This document shows positions 11,529-21,434 of a stretch of 64,000 nucleotides of DNA, piece after piece. The stretch comes from Bedellia somnulentella. Lineage: Eukaryota; Arthropoda; Insecta; Lepidoptera; Bedelliidae. The position numbers and the translations under genes were made by a program. Each line of letters starts with the position of its first letter. Position 1 is the stretch's first letter. The notes under the pieces were generated by a model, which made no database searches, had not been told where the DNA came from, and saw nothing but the letters and a program-made list of their open reading frames with translations. The stretch spans positions 13,749,423-13,813,422 of the forward strand of contig OY755176.1 of NCBI GenBank assembly GCA_963576735.1, written 5' to 3'.

Positions 11529-12575
11529 TTATAATTTTTTAAGTGACTCTTCATCTTTAATAAGAATAACATTTGACCTTTCGTCTTTTCTAACTAATAT
11601 ACGTCCGCTTCTAACCCATATGAACTTGTAATTCTTCTCCTTTGTTATTTTTTTAGCCATAGCGTGCATCTTCTTGTAGTATGGTGACAATTGTTCCTGA
11701 ACATAAATTTGTTGACCTGAGGCAAATCCAAGATTCGAAGCGTTTATTTTAGAGTCCATGTTACTTTTGTTATAATTTTTGACAGCTCCAAGGAAGTTAT
11801 CTCGAGTGATTACACTGTTAAGTTTTACAATGATGTTACGAGGGCGAGTAGAATCACTTTGTTGTTTTGCTGTACGATGATAATTAATTATTTGATTATC
11901 AATTAATGGAAAATTTGTCACTTTGGCAAGTTGTTTTATTATTGTTAACAAGTTCTCTGACTTTGACTCAGGTACACACTGTATTTCGAGGTTGGAATCT
12001 CGGGCCTGTTGCTCCAAAGTTAGCAATTTATTTTCAGCTTCTTTTAGCCGTGACTTAAGATTTTCATTGTCATTCATCAGTTCCGAAAAGCATTTTTTAT
12101 TTTCCCTATTAATATTGTTTTGATCATCGTGGCCTTCAGAGAGGTATTGAACTGAGGCAGTAATTTCATTAAAATCGGTTTTTAAGCTATTGAACTGGGT
12201 ATTAAGCTGCTTGACATCGTGTTGCACTTTGTTCAGCACGGTGGTAAATTGTTGAAATTGCAGTTGCTGCTTTTCGAATTGTTGGGTCATGTCACTTCTC
12301 AGGCTTCGGATTTCGTTTAGTATGACGTCCTTCAGTGCAGTTTCTTCGGTCTCCATATTGCCTGATCTGGTTTTTACATTCACGGGTGTATTGGAATTAT
12401 TCCCTTTTCTCTTTGTGGATGAGCACGTTGGGCATATCCATTTACTTTTAGAATGGGTCTTTTCATCAAAGCCAACGCACTCATTATGGTACCAGCTACG
12501 ACACTCCTCAATATAGCATTGTACCCTTTTTTGGGTAACTAATACTTTTTCATTACAAGCTGAACAGCTGACCAT
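11529..12575 (-). CDS. ORF1: PHD-type zinc finger and coiled-coil protein of the LINE
   Basis: 348 codons. Residues 1-55 form a PHD-like Cys/His cluster (CSACNEKV, CYIEECRSWYHNECVGF, WICPTC). Residues about 80-200 are a Gln/Glu/Leu-rich coiled coil suited to trimerisation. Residues about 205-345 look like the RNA-binding half of LINE ORF1 proteins (RPRNIIVKL, then a basic YYKKMHAMAKKITKEKNYKF). The stop at 11529 lies a few codons upstream of where the ORF2 frame opens, so the two frames do not overlap. The expected role is RNA binding in the retrotransposition particle. Confidence 0.8.
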   Translation of the reverse strand: MVSCSACNEKVLVTQKRVQCYIEECRSWYHNECVGFDEKTHSKSKWICPTCSSTKRKGNNSNTPVNVKTRSGNMETEETALKDVILNEIRSLRSDMTQQFEKQQLQFQQFTTVLNKVQHDVKQLNTQFNSLKTDFNEITASVQYLSEGHDDQNNINRENKKCFSELMNDNENLKSRLKEAENKLLTLEQQARDSNLEIQCVPESKSENLLTIIKQLAKVTNFPLIDNQIINYHRTAKQQSDSTRPRNIIVKLNSVITRDNFLGAVKNYNKSNMDSKINASNLGFASGQQIYVQEQLSPYYKKMHAMAKKITKEKNYKFIWVRSGRILVRKDERSNVILIKDEESLKKL

Positions 12576-13250
12576 CGTTTAACCCAATTGTATCCAATCT
12601 TCATAAGACTTAAAGCAAAGCAAGAAGTATTTTTATATTGTCTTTATATTTTTAGATATTAATGTATTAAGAATTCATCGTCGATAGATATAGAAAAGAA
12701 AAAAAAATATATATAATAATAATAAAAAGTCAACTTCCAGTTTTAGCACAGTGATTAAGTTCCGCCACAACACAGCACAGTATTAAAGACCCCGTAGCGA
12801 CAGTTTCGCGCGCTTCCTACTCACAATATGATGCAGCAGCGGTGATGGCGGGAAAAAGGTCCTAAGCGCCGTGCAGATCGCGTCGCTTACGCGTTTCACC
12901 GAGATGTTCACTCTTATGCACTGTACTTGCACTATTTTCGCTTGTGACTTAGTGCATTTAACACATATTGATTATCATACACTTATTGTCACTATTATTA
13001 CTTAATTATATTTAAAACTCAACATTAAACCATTAAAAAAGAATTAAATTGTAACAACAAAACAAAGATAATGTTACGTGAAATAAGAGGTTGTATATGC
13101 TCACATATACAACAATTTAGTCAAAAAGTGTAATATTCAAAGAGATGACTCCTTACCGTTACTTAAATCAAAGGTGACGACACAGTTAAGCTCTATGGAC
13201 TACGAGAGTACAGAGTCAATTATTAGCATATTTCAATAATTAGTTAATGA

Positions 13251-13639
13251 TGTTAATCCTCCATCTCATCAATCTCATTTATATTTATATACTCATATAT
13301 TCAAATATATATATATATATATATTCACACCATACACACAAACTATATATACATTCTATTTTAGTTAGATTAGTTCATCACATTTGTCAATACTAACAAA
13401 CTAACAACTACACACACACTCATAAAATAAAATAAAATAATATCAATGAAACCGAATGTAATGTATAGATCTATTATATTATCATTATGGAACTCTCCTC
13501 CATTTTGCTTTGTTTATGTTCATCGTTTTGTGTTGTTCGTGTCTTTTAAATTTTTTTTCTTTTTCATCCTTTTAATTTTATTCCATACTTTTTTTTTGAT
13601 ATATTGTAACATATAATACTTCGATTAAAGCGCCTATTC
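13251..13639. repeat. Simple-sequence-rich non-coding interval
   Basis: Contains an (AT)n run at about 13304-13325, CA- and TAAAA-rich stretches at 13405-13442 and T-rich segments. It probably includes the 3' UTR of the interrupted Jockey-type element. No gene seen. Confidence 0.5.
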
Positions 13640-13765
13640 AATTATATTATATGATTGAATTGGTTTCTCAAGGTACAGGCTAAGCCTAGTTTGGGAACCC
13701 CTGGAAATTTGTGAAAGCTGTAATTCTTTTAATAAATATACTTTTTACTTTACTTTACCTCTTAG
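13640..13765 (+). repeat. Probable 3' end of the interrupted Jockey-type element
   Basis: Sequence reading GGTACAGGCTAAGCCTAG, then TTTAATAAATA and a short TTTAC-type tandem tail (about 13740-13757) has the form of a non-LTR 3' terminus. Position and orientation fit the RT fragment at 6765-8380 with the CR1-group element between them. Confidence 0.45.
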
Positions 13766-13825
13766 AACTTTTTAGCCGTAAGTATTTATGTATAAATAAA
13801 AAAAAATAAAAGTAACACAACAAAA

Positions 13826-14103
13826 TTAGGCAAACAAACCGCCCCAAGCCATACCCGGCCCAAAGGTTCCCATCACACTGGTAGCATTTCCACGCTGCAC
13901 AGCGAGCGAAATCCTCTGGACCAGTCCCTGAGCGGTAGTCCAACCCCGATCCCTCAAACGACGACCAATTTCCCTGACAAAGTTTCTACCCTGCGATCCC
14001 CACGCCCCCATTGTCTCGACGGCTAATGGTATAAACCAGTAACTCCCCATCAGCTGCGCGTACTTAATTGATTTTTGCCGCAAGCCATCTCCGCCGCGGC
14101 CCC
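13826..14103 (-). pseudogene. C-terminal fragment of a retroelement RT-like protein
   Basis: The minus strand reads KYAQLMGSYWFIPLAVETMG, then GRRLRDRG and QRISLAVQRGNATSVMGTF. This 'FIPLAVETxG ... QRxSxAxQRGNAxSVxGT' pattern is a recurrent C-terminus of metazoan non-LTR polyproteins. The fragment is open from about 14103 to its stop, with the rest of the element missing. It lies immediately beyond the 3' flank of the first Gly-Gln-rich gene. A different part of a similar polyprotein occurs at 29896-30249, in the equivalent flank of the second gene. Confidence 0.6.
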
Positions 14104-14413
14104 AGGAGTTAAACTATGTTAGCTAACTAGCCAAAAGTTTTCCAAAATTCACTTTTTCACTTTGTTTTGTGTGAGACGAAACGCGTAAAAGTTAATGTTT
14201 CTAATGAAAGAAAGTGGTATTTAACTTTGCCGTTACCGTTTTATGTTTAATTAATATGTGTGCGTGCATTTTTCAATTCCACCAAACGGTAATACGGCTC
14301 TTAAGTTATTTTTTGGCTTTAAATGAATTTCGCTTAGAAAGGTATATTTCATATCGGTGCATTACTTCAATAAAAAAAAATGTATTATATTTTTATTGAA
14401 AGAAAAGACAATA

Positions 14414-14419
14414 TTTATT
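14414..14419 (-). terminator. AATAAA polyadenylation signal, Gly-Gln-rich gene 1
   Basis: AATAAA on the minus strand 51 nt after the stop codon. The same hexamer and surrounding bases are kept downstream of the paralogue (34738-34743), which supports a functional signal. Confidence 0.7.
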
Positions 14420-14469
14420 CATCAAAATAAAGTAGGGCAAGAGTCTAAAAGGGACACTTTATCTTTTTA

Positions 14470-16608
14470 TCAATTGCCCAATCTATTCAAAATATTCAAT
14501 ATTTCTGATAAAAGACCTTTTTGCTGATCACATTTATATTTGTTTCCTTGTCCTTGTCCATAGTTTCCTTGTCCTTGTCCATAGTTTCCTTGTCCTTGTC
14601 CACTGCTTCCTTGTCCTTGTCCATAGTTTCCTTGTCCTTGTCCATAGTTTCCTTGTCCTTGTCCATAGTTTCCTTGTCCTTGTCCACTGCTTCCTTGTCC
14701 TTGTCCTTGTCCACTGTTCCCTTGTCCTTGTCCATAGTTTCCTTGTCCTTGTCCACTGCTTCCTTGTCCTTGTCCACTGTTTCCTTGTCCTTGTCCATAC
14801 TTTCCTTGCCCCTGACCATAGTTTCCTTGTCCTTGTCCATAGTTTCCTTGTCCTTGTCCACTGCTTCCTTGTCCTTGTCCATAGTTTCCTTGTCCTTGTC
14901 CATAGTTTCCTTGTCCTTGTCCACTGCTTCCTTGTCCTTGTCCTTGTCCACTGTTCCCTTGTCCTTGTCCATAGTTTCCTTGTCCTTGTCCACTGCTTCC
15001 TTGTCCTTGCCCACTGATTCCTTGTCCTTCTCCACTGTTTCCTTGTCCTTGTCCATAGTTTCCTTGTCCTTGTCCACTGCTTCCTTGTCCTTGTCCACTG
15101 ATTCCTTGTCCTTGTCCATAATTTCCTTGTCCTTGTCCATAGTTTCCTTGTCCTTGTCCACTGCTTCCTTGTCCTTGTCCTTGTCCACTGTTCCCTTGTC
15201 CTTGTCCATAGTTTCCTTGTCCCTGACCATAGTTTCCTTGTCCTTGTCCACTGATTCCTTGTCCTTGTCCATTGTATCCTTGACCGTTGTAACCTTGTCC
15301 ATACTGATTTTGTCCATTGTAACTTTGTCCATACTGATTTTGATCATTATAACTTTGTCCATACTGATTTTGACCGTTGTAACTTTGTCCATACTGATCT
15401 TGACCATTGTAACTTAGTCCATACTGATTTTGACCATCGTAACTTTGTCCATATTGATTTTGCCCTGTGGAGCCGGTTCTAGGTGGTACTTGTCCAAAGA
15501 TTGGATTGCAAGAAACAATTGCTATAATAGCCGCAAGCACAATGATGAACGAAACCTTTAAAAAACAAATTTTAGCATTAGTTGATTAACAATAATTATG
15601 CTTAATATTGTCCACTACTTATAATTTTAATTCGTATTTGAAATAATCCTGTACAAGCTGCAACATACATTTGAACAAACGGGCTCATAAAGTTACGTTT
15701 AGTGTTCCAAATTTAGACACGTAAATCTTTTAACGACCAAAACTGTGATTAATTTAATTGTCTATACGCACTAGTGCTATATATATTATTCTTTGTTTTT
15801 TATCAAGAAAAAATAATTTAATTTTAGTCTGATACGAGTGAGGCTTTGTATTTATATAATTTGAATGTTTTTGTGCATGAAAACCTCATGTGGGGATTAG
15901 TAGTAATAAATAAAGGAAAGAAAAATTTCGACACCGGCGGGGGTCGAACCCGCGACCTCCGGCTATACGCCCCCGTCGCTCTGCCAATTGAGCTACAGTG
16001 TCAATGGCTATATCATTGTGGGATAGGCTGCGCCACTCGGAAAATACAGTGGTTTCGATAGCCCTACCCTTAGCTCTTGGATTGGTCCACATTGTCCACA
16101 ACGTTTTTGTGTATTTTGAAGACAAGACAATTTATGGGTTTTAAGAGAAATGCTATAGTTGGTATTATAATTATTACATCTATATTCCGGTGATTTAATA
16201 TTTGTGGTTAATTCATCTTGGTGGTTTTGGAGACGGAAAACATCGACAGAAACCCCACATAGCTAAGTTATTCTATAGATAGGTGAAAGTGTACATACAT
16301 AGATTCACTGACTCACTGACGGACGTGAATTCCAAAAAAGAGTAGCCAGAGCTTCAGAGCACACATTTGAAAATTGATAGGGGACAAGATAGAAATAAAG
16401 TATCGTTGGTGACAGGTTTCCAATCGCATCACCGAAAAACCACTTTAAAAATAGTAAAATTCTAAGCCGGCACTCTAACAGTGTATTAGAACCAAATGGC
16501 GGTAGGCCTGCCCCTAACACGTGAGTGCACTGTCTAAACAAAACGTTGCTGATCTGTTTGAGTCTTTTGAATAAATATAATTTAAAAAAAACATACCTTT
16601 GAGGACAT
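14470..16608 (-). CDS. Gly-Gln-rich secreted repeat protein 1 (silk- or glue-like), two coding exons
   Basis: Exon 1 (16597-16608) encodes only MSSK and ends at a GTATGT donor; exon 2 (14470-15555) follows an AAAG acceptor in phase 0, giving 365 residues. The joined N-terminus is a classical signal peptide: Lys, then about 16 hydrophobic residues ending AIVSC or IFGQ. Next come decapeptide repeats (NQYGQSYNGQ type, residues about 32-90), then about 35 heptads of GQGQGNY, GQGQGSS or GQGQGIS, then a short unique tail with one Cys (CDQQKGLLSEI) and an amphipathic Leu-rich end. I chose this start because the spliced form restores the signal peptide and is conserved in the paralogue. Expected to be exported and to form fibres or adhesive; the tissue is unknown. 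The intron (1041 nt) carries SINE insertions. Confidence 0.85.
14535..15470 (-). repeat. Coding tandem repeats: 21-bp heptads and 30-bp decapeptide units
   Basis: Within exon 2 of Gly-Gln gene 1, a 21-bp unit (GGACAAGGACAAGGAAAC then TAT, AGT or similar) is repeated from about 14535 to 15290. A 30-bp unit coding NQYGQSYNGQ runs from about 15293 to 15470. Codon use is almost fixed at GGA/GGT and CAA, so all other frames are also open and produce spurious Lys-Asp or Leu-Ser proteins. Confidence 0.9.
15876..16010 (-). repeat. tRNA-derived SINE-like element in intron of gene 1
   Basis: Bases 15930-16002 on the minus strand fold like a tRNA: acceptor stem GACACTG/CGGTGTC, D arm GCTC...GAGC, and T arm GCGGG-TTCGACC-CCCGC. 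The anticodon stem (ACGGG against AGCCG) does not pair, so it is not a functional tRNA. It is flanked by the repeat body (AACCTCATGTGGGGATTAG and GGAAAGAAAAATTTCGAC) shared with copies at 47214-47353, 50935-51050 and 54540-54690. Confidence 0.75.
16200..16530. repeat. Composite SINE debris in intron of gene 1
   Basis: About 16205-16260 matches the internal part of the tRNA-headed SINE found complete at 38180-38527. About 16325-16485 is a diverged minus-orientation copy of the RTE-associated SINE (AGAGTAGCCAGAGCTTC to ATTCTAAGCCGGCAC). About 16488-16540 again resembles the first SINE. These insertions account for most of the length difference from the paralogue's 364-nt intron. Confidence 0.55.
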
Positions 16609-16653
16609 TTTGATACTATCCAAATACCAGTGTTATTACTAATGTCAAAACGA

Positions 16654-16691
16654 GTAATGATAAAAAATAGCTAAATAGTACTGTTTTTATA
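16654..16691 (-). promoter_or_regulatory. Core promoter of Gly-Gln gene 1 (TATAAAAA, TCATT initiator)
   Basis: TATAAAAA on the minus strand starts at 16691, and an initiator TCATTA has its A at 16658, 33 nt downstream. The ATG is 50 nt further. The spacing is identical in the other four paralogous promoters. Confidence 0.75.
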
Positions 16692-17221
16692 TAAACCACG
16701 ATATCTAAGTTATCATGAAGTCCACACGGCCACTACAATATATTTGTCATGTTTTGCTATAAAGCTATGGTAAATTTTAAATTTAACACGTGCTAGACAC
16801 AATATGCGTTTTTATCACAAAAGACAAAGTATTTAATAATTCATGAAGTTTTGACATTGTGTTGAAACAAATCATGGTTGACTGAATTAAAACATTTACC
16901 ACATGCAATTGTTATCGATCGATGTTATCTTGTTTACGAAGCTCAATAGATCATGAACTTTTAGCGTATTGAAATAAAAAGAAGAACTCAAATTTTGACG
17001 TAATTTCCACTGCACTACTAACAAAACAGCTTTCCTAGACTCGTCTTCTTCCGATCCTTGAATATCAGCATAGTCAAAAATCATGAGTTATCCAGGAAGT
17101 AACTAAACAAATTTTTATCACTATTTTGTTTGATCCTGTTACCCTCCGGTTTCTCAAAATGCGTTTTCAATTTCTCGGTTCTTACTAAGACTTTTATATT
17201 TGTTTTGGTAAAAAAGTGGAG
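16692..17221. other. Upstream flank of gene 1, no gene
   Basis: About the first 180 bases align by eye with the upstream flank of the paralogue (36143-36290), including TCATGAAGT and GCATNTTTATCACA-like blocks, and so are likely to hold shared regulatory sites. The rest shows nothing I recognise. Confidence 0.5.
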
Positions 17222-17340
17222 GTGTAATGTCGGTTTAGAATAGCACTACCCCATTTCTTCCTTTTATAGTTTGTAACAGGCGACTAAGGGCATTGGGGCT
17301 TTTTAAGTGCGCGTCGTTGGTGATGGGTATCACCAACAAC
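17222..17340 (+). repeat. Diverged RTE-associated SINE fragment
   Basis: Starts TGTCGGTTTAGAATAGCACT and keeps ACCCCATTTCTTCC, GGCGACTAAGGGCATTGGGG and the ATCACCAACAACC block, then is truncated. Confidence 0.7.
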
Positions 17341-17599
17341 CTTTTTTTGAAATTATTAGACCGTTAAGGTTCAAAATACTTAAATTTACATCTTAAATTT
17401 TCGTTGTGGAAAATTCTCTTGTACAGACTACTCGAGTACTTAAAATGGATGGTTGGTCCTGGCACAGACTCCGGTCTATTTGGACTGCCTCGGTAACACC
17501 TAACTAAGCAAGAGATAACTGTTTTACTTGGTTCTATAGGTTTGGTGTATAAAAAAGGATTTTTAAATATGTATAAATAAATTAAAAAAAAAAAACATA

Positions 17600-17910
17600 C
17601 AAACAAACATATATTCATGCCATTAGTTCCCATTGGGGTAGGGAGGGACTATCGATTGCCACTTTGTACGATCCTGATAAACATCTCTAGCTTCATTTAC
17701 ATCCATCAATATTCTCATACATGCTCTTTTATTCTTCATACTCCGGACACCTGCCTTTTTGACCACACTTGCTATTTGGTGCAAATGTGTCCTTTGAGGT
17801 CGTTCTCTATTAATATTGCCACCCACATTAGCTCTTTCTATAAATCTCTTTTACCAATATTCTATCATCCATTCTCTCTACGTGCCCAAACCATCTTAAT
17901 ATAATCATCT
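17600..17910 (-). pseudogene. 5'-truncated RTE-like element, C-terminal coding fragment
   Basis: Minus-strand translation gives RPQRTHLHQIASVVKKAGV, then SMKNKRACMRILMDVNEAR and ends PYPNGN, which matches the C-terminus of the two full-length RTE-like proteins at 21712-24795 and 31137-34238. The fragment reaches upstream to about 17910 with frame damage. Confidence 0.85.
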
Positions 17911-18640
17911 TCACGTTAATTTTAAAATGGGTAATGATATAAAACCTAAAATTGTTGAGCATAATGGTTGAAAAGTAACCAAAATTAAATATTGCATCTA
18001 AAATGACTACTGTACTGGGTAGTTATAAAAAAAATAGATTTTACAAAATGATGTTATTTCACCTCTCCGTCTTTGAGACGTATGGTAGGTGGTTGTGTGA
18101 TAAAAATAGGTGTCAGGTGGCAAAGGGTTAAAAAAGGCCCCCACAAATATATTTTTTTCTTAGTCGATTATTATCGGAAACGAAATATGAACCGTCATTA
18201 TTTAAGAAAAGATATTGAGCTTGAACATATATTTTATTTAGAGTGTGATTGTTTTATTGAGCGGATTTCATTGAGTTTGAAAACTACCAAAATCAGTGAA
18301 ATTTTCGAGTGAGGCCCTTAATAAATAAACGTCTACTGCCGCCAAAAATCAAAGAATATTGTTCTTATGAAGAAGAGTACAAGAGAGTCCAAAATGAGAT
18401 CCGGCAAGTGACAAAAATCCATCTGCGGTAAATATGAAGTTCATGTGTGTATATATTCACCATTCACAACCGAATACATTCTCAATATTTTTCTGCCCTA
18501 TTTTAGATATTTTCTTACAATATAAACGATGGCAGAATTAAAAAAATATACGACTTTTTCAAAGTTAAATACTGAATATACTGCTACGAGTATACTTTGT
18601 ATTTGTATAAATATATTTGAATTAAGTAATATTAGATATT
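17911..18640. other. Non-coding interval
   Basis: No gene, RNA or clear repeat recognised. AT-rich, with short reading frames only. Confidence 0.45.
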
Positions 18641-18641
18641 A

Positions 18642-18877
18642 GCTATGTAGTGTCGGCTTAGAATAGCACTGCCCTATGTCTTCCGGTGGGTGTACGTAGG
18701 AGGCGACTGACAATATTGGGGCTTTTAAGGGATTTTTTGCGATGCGGTTGGAGCAAGAACCTTTAATTCACCATTTTTTCCCCACGCAACTTCCAAAATT
18801 GGCTGAGGAGTTTCTAATTCCCTAGCTCTGGCTACGCCTTTAAGGAAGTTATAGCCGTGAGTATATCTATGTATGTA
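18642..18877 (+). repeat. RTE-associated SINE, near-complete copy
   Basis: Head GCTATGTAGTGTCGGCTTAG, body with GATGCGGTTGG and TTCCAAAATTGGCTGAGGAG, and 3' end ATAGCCGTGAGTATATCTAT plus a GTATGTA tail. The same head and tail are on the full-length RTE-like element. Confidence 0.85.
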
Positions 18878-18893
18878 ATTTTATTTATTTATT

Positions 18894-19140
18894 GCTGTGT
18901 AGTGTCGGCTTAGAATAGCACTAGACCATTTCTTCCGGTGGGTGTACGTAAGAGGCGACTAACGGTATTGGGGCTTTTGAGGGATTTTTGGGCGATGCGG
19001 TTGGAGACCCATCACCAACAACCTTTATTTATTTACACCATCTTTTTCCCACTCACATTTGCAAAAGTGGCTGAGGACTTTCTAATTCCTTAGCTCTGGC
19101 TACCCCTTCTAGGGATTTATAGCCGTAAGTACATGTATGT
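18894..19140 (+). repeat. RTE-associated SINE, near-complete copy
   Basis: Second copy in the same orientation only about 16 bp after the first; it starts GCTGTGTAGTGTCGGCTTAG and ends GCCGTAAGTACATGTATGT. Confidence 0.85.
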
Positions 19141-19520
19141 GATTTATTTACGGAAAACAAACAGCTTTAACAAAACATTTAACAAAAAACGAAAACAGTA
19201 AAACATAGCCAGAAAAAGTTTTCACATATTGGTAACGAACATGTGCTTAAATTAATATTATTGTAAATTAACTCACAATATAAAAACTAAGAAAGATGAT
19301 AAACTAACAATAGACCTGACCAACATTTTTTAGTTTTAACGCCAAATAATTCTTCAAAAAATTACAAGAAAATCGGTGTTTTTACTTTTTTCATTGCTTA
19401 AAAAATGGCTGAAATATTTAGGATCAAACTTCGCATTTTCGGCGGACGGATTTAATTGCGGTTGGCGCGGGAAAGTCGCGATGTGACGTCACAACCCCGC
19501 CATTGGTCGCTCACGCTTAC
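19141..19520. other. Non-coding interval
   Basis: AT-rich; a short GC-richer block at about 19435-19510 shows no recognised feature. Confidence 0.4.
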
Positions 19521-19524
19521 GTAC

Positions 19525-19762
19525 GCATCATATACTCACGGCTATTAATCCCTAGAAGGGGTAGCCAGAGCTAAAAAAATTTAAATTCCTCAGCCACTTT
19601 TCCAAGTTAATTGGGGAAAAAGATAATAAAATAAAGCATATTGGTGATGTGTTTCCGGCTGCACCACCCAAAAATTCATTTAAAAGCTTCAATAGCCCTA
19701 GGCGGCTCTTACGTACACCTGCGTTAAGAAAGGGGGTAGTGCTATTCTAAGCAACACTACAC
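19525..19762 (-). repeat. RTE-associated SINE, minus orientation
   Basis: Reads CATATACTCACGGCTATTAA at its 3' end and CTATTCTAAGCAACACTACA at its head; body motifs GGGGTAGCCAGAGC and CTCAGCCACTTTTCC are present. Confidence 0.8.
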
Positions 19763-19850
19763 AACTTTACAGTTAAAACACCAGATAAACTCTTTTTCTA
19801 TGTGCCTATTATTATAACCTATTATAAGAGACTATTTTCAGCCATTTTAA

Positions 19851-19940
19851 TACATACATATACTAACGGCTATAAATCCCTTGAAGGGGTAACCAGAGCT
19901 AGGGAATAAGAAAATTTTCAACCACAAAAGTGGCTGAAAA
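19851..19940 (-). repeat. RTE-associated SINE, 3' fragment, minus orientation
   Basis: Only the 3' third remains: ACATACATATACTAACGGCT, then AAGGGGTAACCAGAGC and a diverged CAGCCAC-like end. An (AT)n run follows. Confidence 0.65.
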
Positions 19941-20226
19941 TAATATATATGTATATATATATATATGTAAAAAAGCAGTTGGTCCTTGGAAGTTTTTACA
20001 CTAAACTTATATGAATATATTTTATCTGAAACGCCTTTTACAGAACATATTTATCACTGCTTATGGATCCGCATGTAAGGGCGGTTATTTTTACGTCTAT
20101 GGTCTTATCATGGTCATACGAGGAAAACGAATTGAAGATAGATCTCTTTTATTGGGTTTGAACCTAGTGGGTTTGAGAAATATTATTATACAAAAGCCAT
20201 ATCGCAGATATGTAGCAGGGGAGGTA

Positions 20227-20530
20227 TGTAATTCGGTATGCAAAGCTTTTTTTGGTATTTATTAAATATTTTTATTCGCAAACACGAAAATAAAAGACAA
20301 ATTGAATATTTTTCATTTAAAATGAGTAAGATTTTTAAAGATTGTTCAACTTTTGTACTTAATGACGTCATCGATCGAAAATATCACGTAGCGTCATGCA
20401 AATGATGCGAAATGTTTAATAAAAATGTTGCTGATTGCAAAACATTTCACGAATTTGTGATCTCAAATGAAATTATTACGATATTATAGTAAACAAACCT
20501 ATCATTTTCGATGTTTTATTATGGGTATAA
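20227..20530 (+). repeat. TIR-bearing MITE, left-end fragment
   Basis: Begins AATTCGGTATGCAAAGC and runs parallel to the complete copy at 26388-26883 (GAACACGAAAATAAAAGAC, TGACGTCATCGATCG, GTTGCTGATTGCAAAACAT). It stops at about 20530 before the right end. Confidence 0.8.
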
Positions 20531-20879
20531 TTTAGACGGTCGCCAAAAATATTTTTTAGTATCTAAGCCTAGGCACCAAATAAACTTAACAACTCCAAAA
20601 AAAATAATCAGCTTTATTAAAAGGGTCCTAAAGTATATCATATTATGATCCAAAGTAAATGAAAATGCATCAGAAAAATCGCATGTCCTGTACAAATATT
20701 CTTTTTGGTTCCTTAAATGGATAAATGGTCACCAAATAATGTCTTACTCAAAGATTAATATTACTACCAAAAACCTTACTCCAAATTAGTTTGACGTCAT
20801 CCAAAATACATGATTTGAACCCAGTCTACTTTAATGTAAGACTAAAATTACAATTGCTTCCCTTTATTTCTGAACCCCG
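20531..20879. other. Non-coding interval
   Basis: AT-rich sequence with no gene recognised. Confidence 0.4.
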
Positions 20880-21316
20880 CACAACAGCCAACGGCACACC
20901 GGCCGCGGGCGCATCCCCGCGCTCCTAGCCCAGTCGTCATCGTTGCGTCATACGAGTACCTTACGTGAGCGTCACTCATTGTCGCGATTCCTAGTGGTAG
21001 CAAAAGATATGGTGACCGAGTGGTCTAACATTTATGATATGAATAGTAAGTCCGTTTCTCAACAACCCACCATTTCTCTCAAACAATGGACCGAAGCGTA
21101 TCAATGGGCAAAACTGCCTAAACGACTACCCGTTAAACAGACAACCGACTCAGCGACGTACTACCGTATTCCAGCCGGTGATAACATTTATTGGGTTTAG
21201 CAATAAGGCTGAAGTACGTGGATCCACTTCATGAAGCCAGAAATATACCTATTGGCGAAAAGAGAAAGAGAGGGCGGCCAGCTAAATCCAAAAAAGTTTT
21301 ATTTATTCAATGATTT
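20880..21316 (+). pseudogene. Remnant of a transposase-like protein with AT-hook tail
   Basis: An 85-codon frame (20943-21200) contains RFLVVAKDMVTEWSNIYDM, TISLKQWTEAYQWAKLPKRL and TTDSATYYRIPAGDN. After a stop and frame change, 21215-21313 reads YVDPLHEARNIPIGEKRKRG then RPAKSKK, a typical AT-hook/GRP tail. The order 'IPAGDN ... LKYVDP ... KRGRPxKxKKxL' resembles proteins in which a SWIM-type zinc finger sits between these blocks, as in MULE-type transposase relatives; the Cys/His part is missing here. I do not recognise the exact family. Confidence 0.35.
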
Positions 21317-21434
21317 CTATTTTTTCTTATTCTAGATCTCAAAAACAAATTAATGTTATACCTTTAAGTGCCTACAACTGTAATAAACCTATTTAATTTG
21401 AATTAATTATTTTTTTTAACATTTTTGTTTAATT

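Larger units (their letters stand above)
8381..13250 (-). mobile_element. Near-complete CR1/Jockey-group non-LTR retrotransposon, nested insertion
   Basis: On the minus strand the order is 5' UTR (about 13250 to 12576), ORF1 with a PHD-type zinc finger, ORF2 with endonuclease and reverse transcriptase, a 3' UTR, and an A-rich tail that appears as the T run at about 8379-8405. The 5' UTR is unusually GC-rich near 12790-12900. The insertion splits the Jockey-type RT at 8381. The 5' junction was not pinned down; it lies between about 12900 and 13300. PHD-containing ORF1 proteins are known from CR1-like elements. Confidence 0.8.

Noticed and set aside
14496..15417. Lys-Asp-Lys-Glu-rich and Leu-Ser-rich proteins of about 300 codons over gene 1
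   Set aside because: Alternative frames of the 21-bp repeat; only the GQGQ frame has a signal peptide and a conserved tail shared with the paralogue.
15930..16002. Functional tRNA gene on the minus strand
   Set aside because: Acceptor, D and T arms fold, but the anticodon stem does not pair and the same sequence is embedded in a repeat with copies at 54577 and elsewhere, so it is tRNA-derived.
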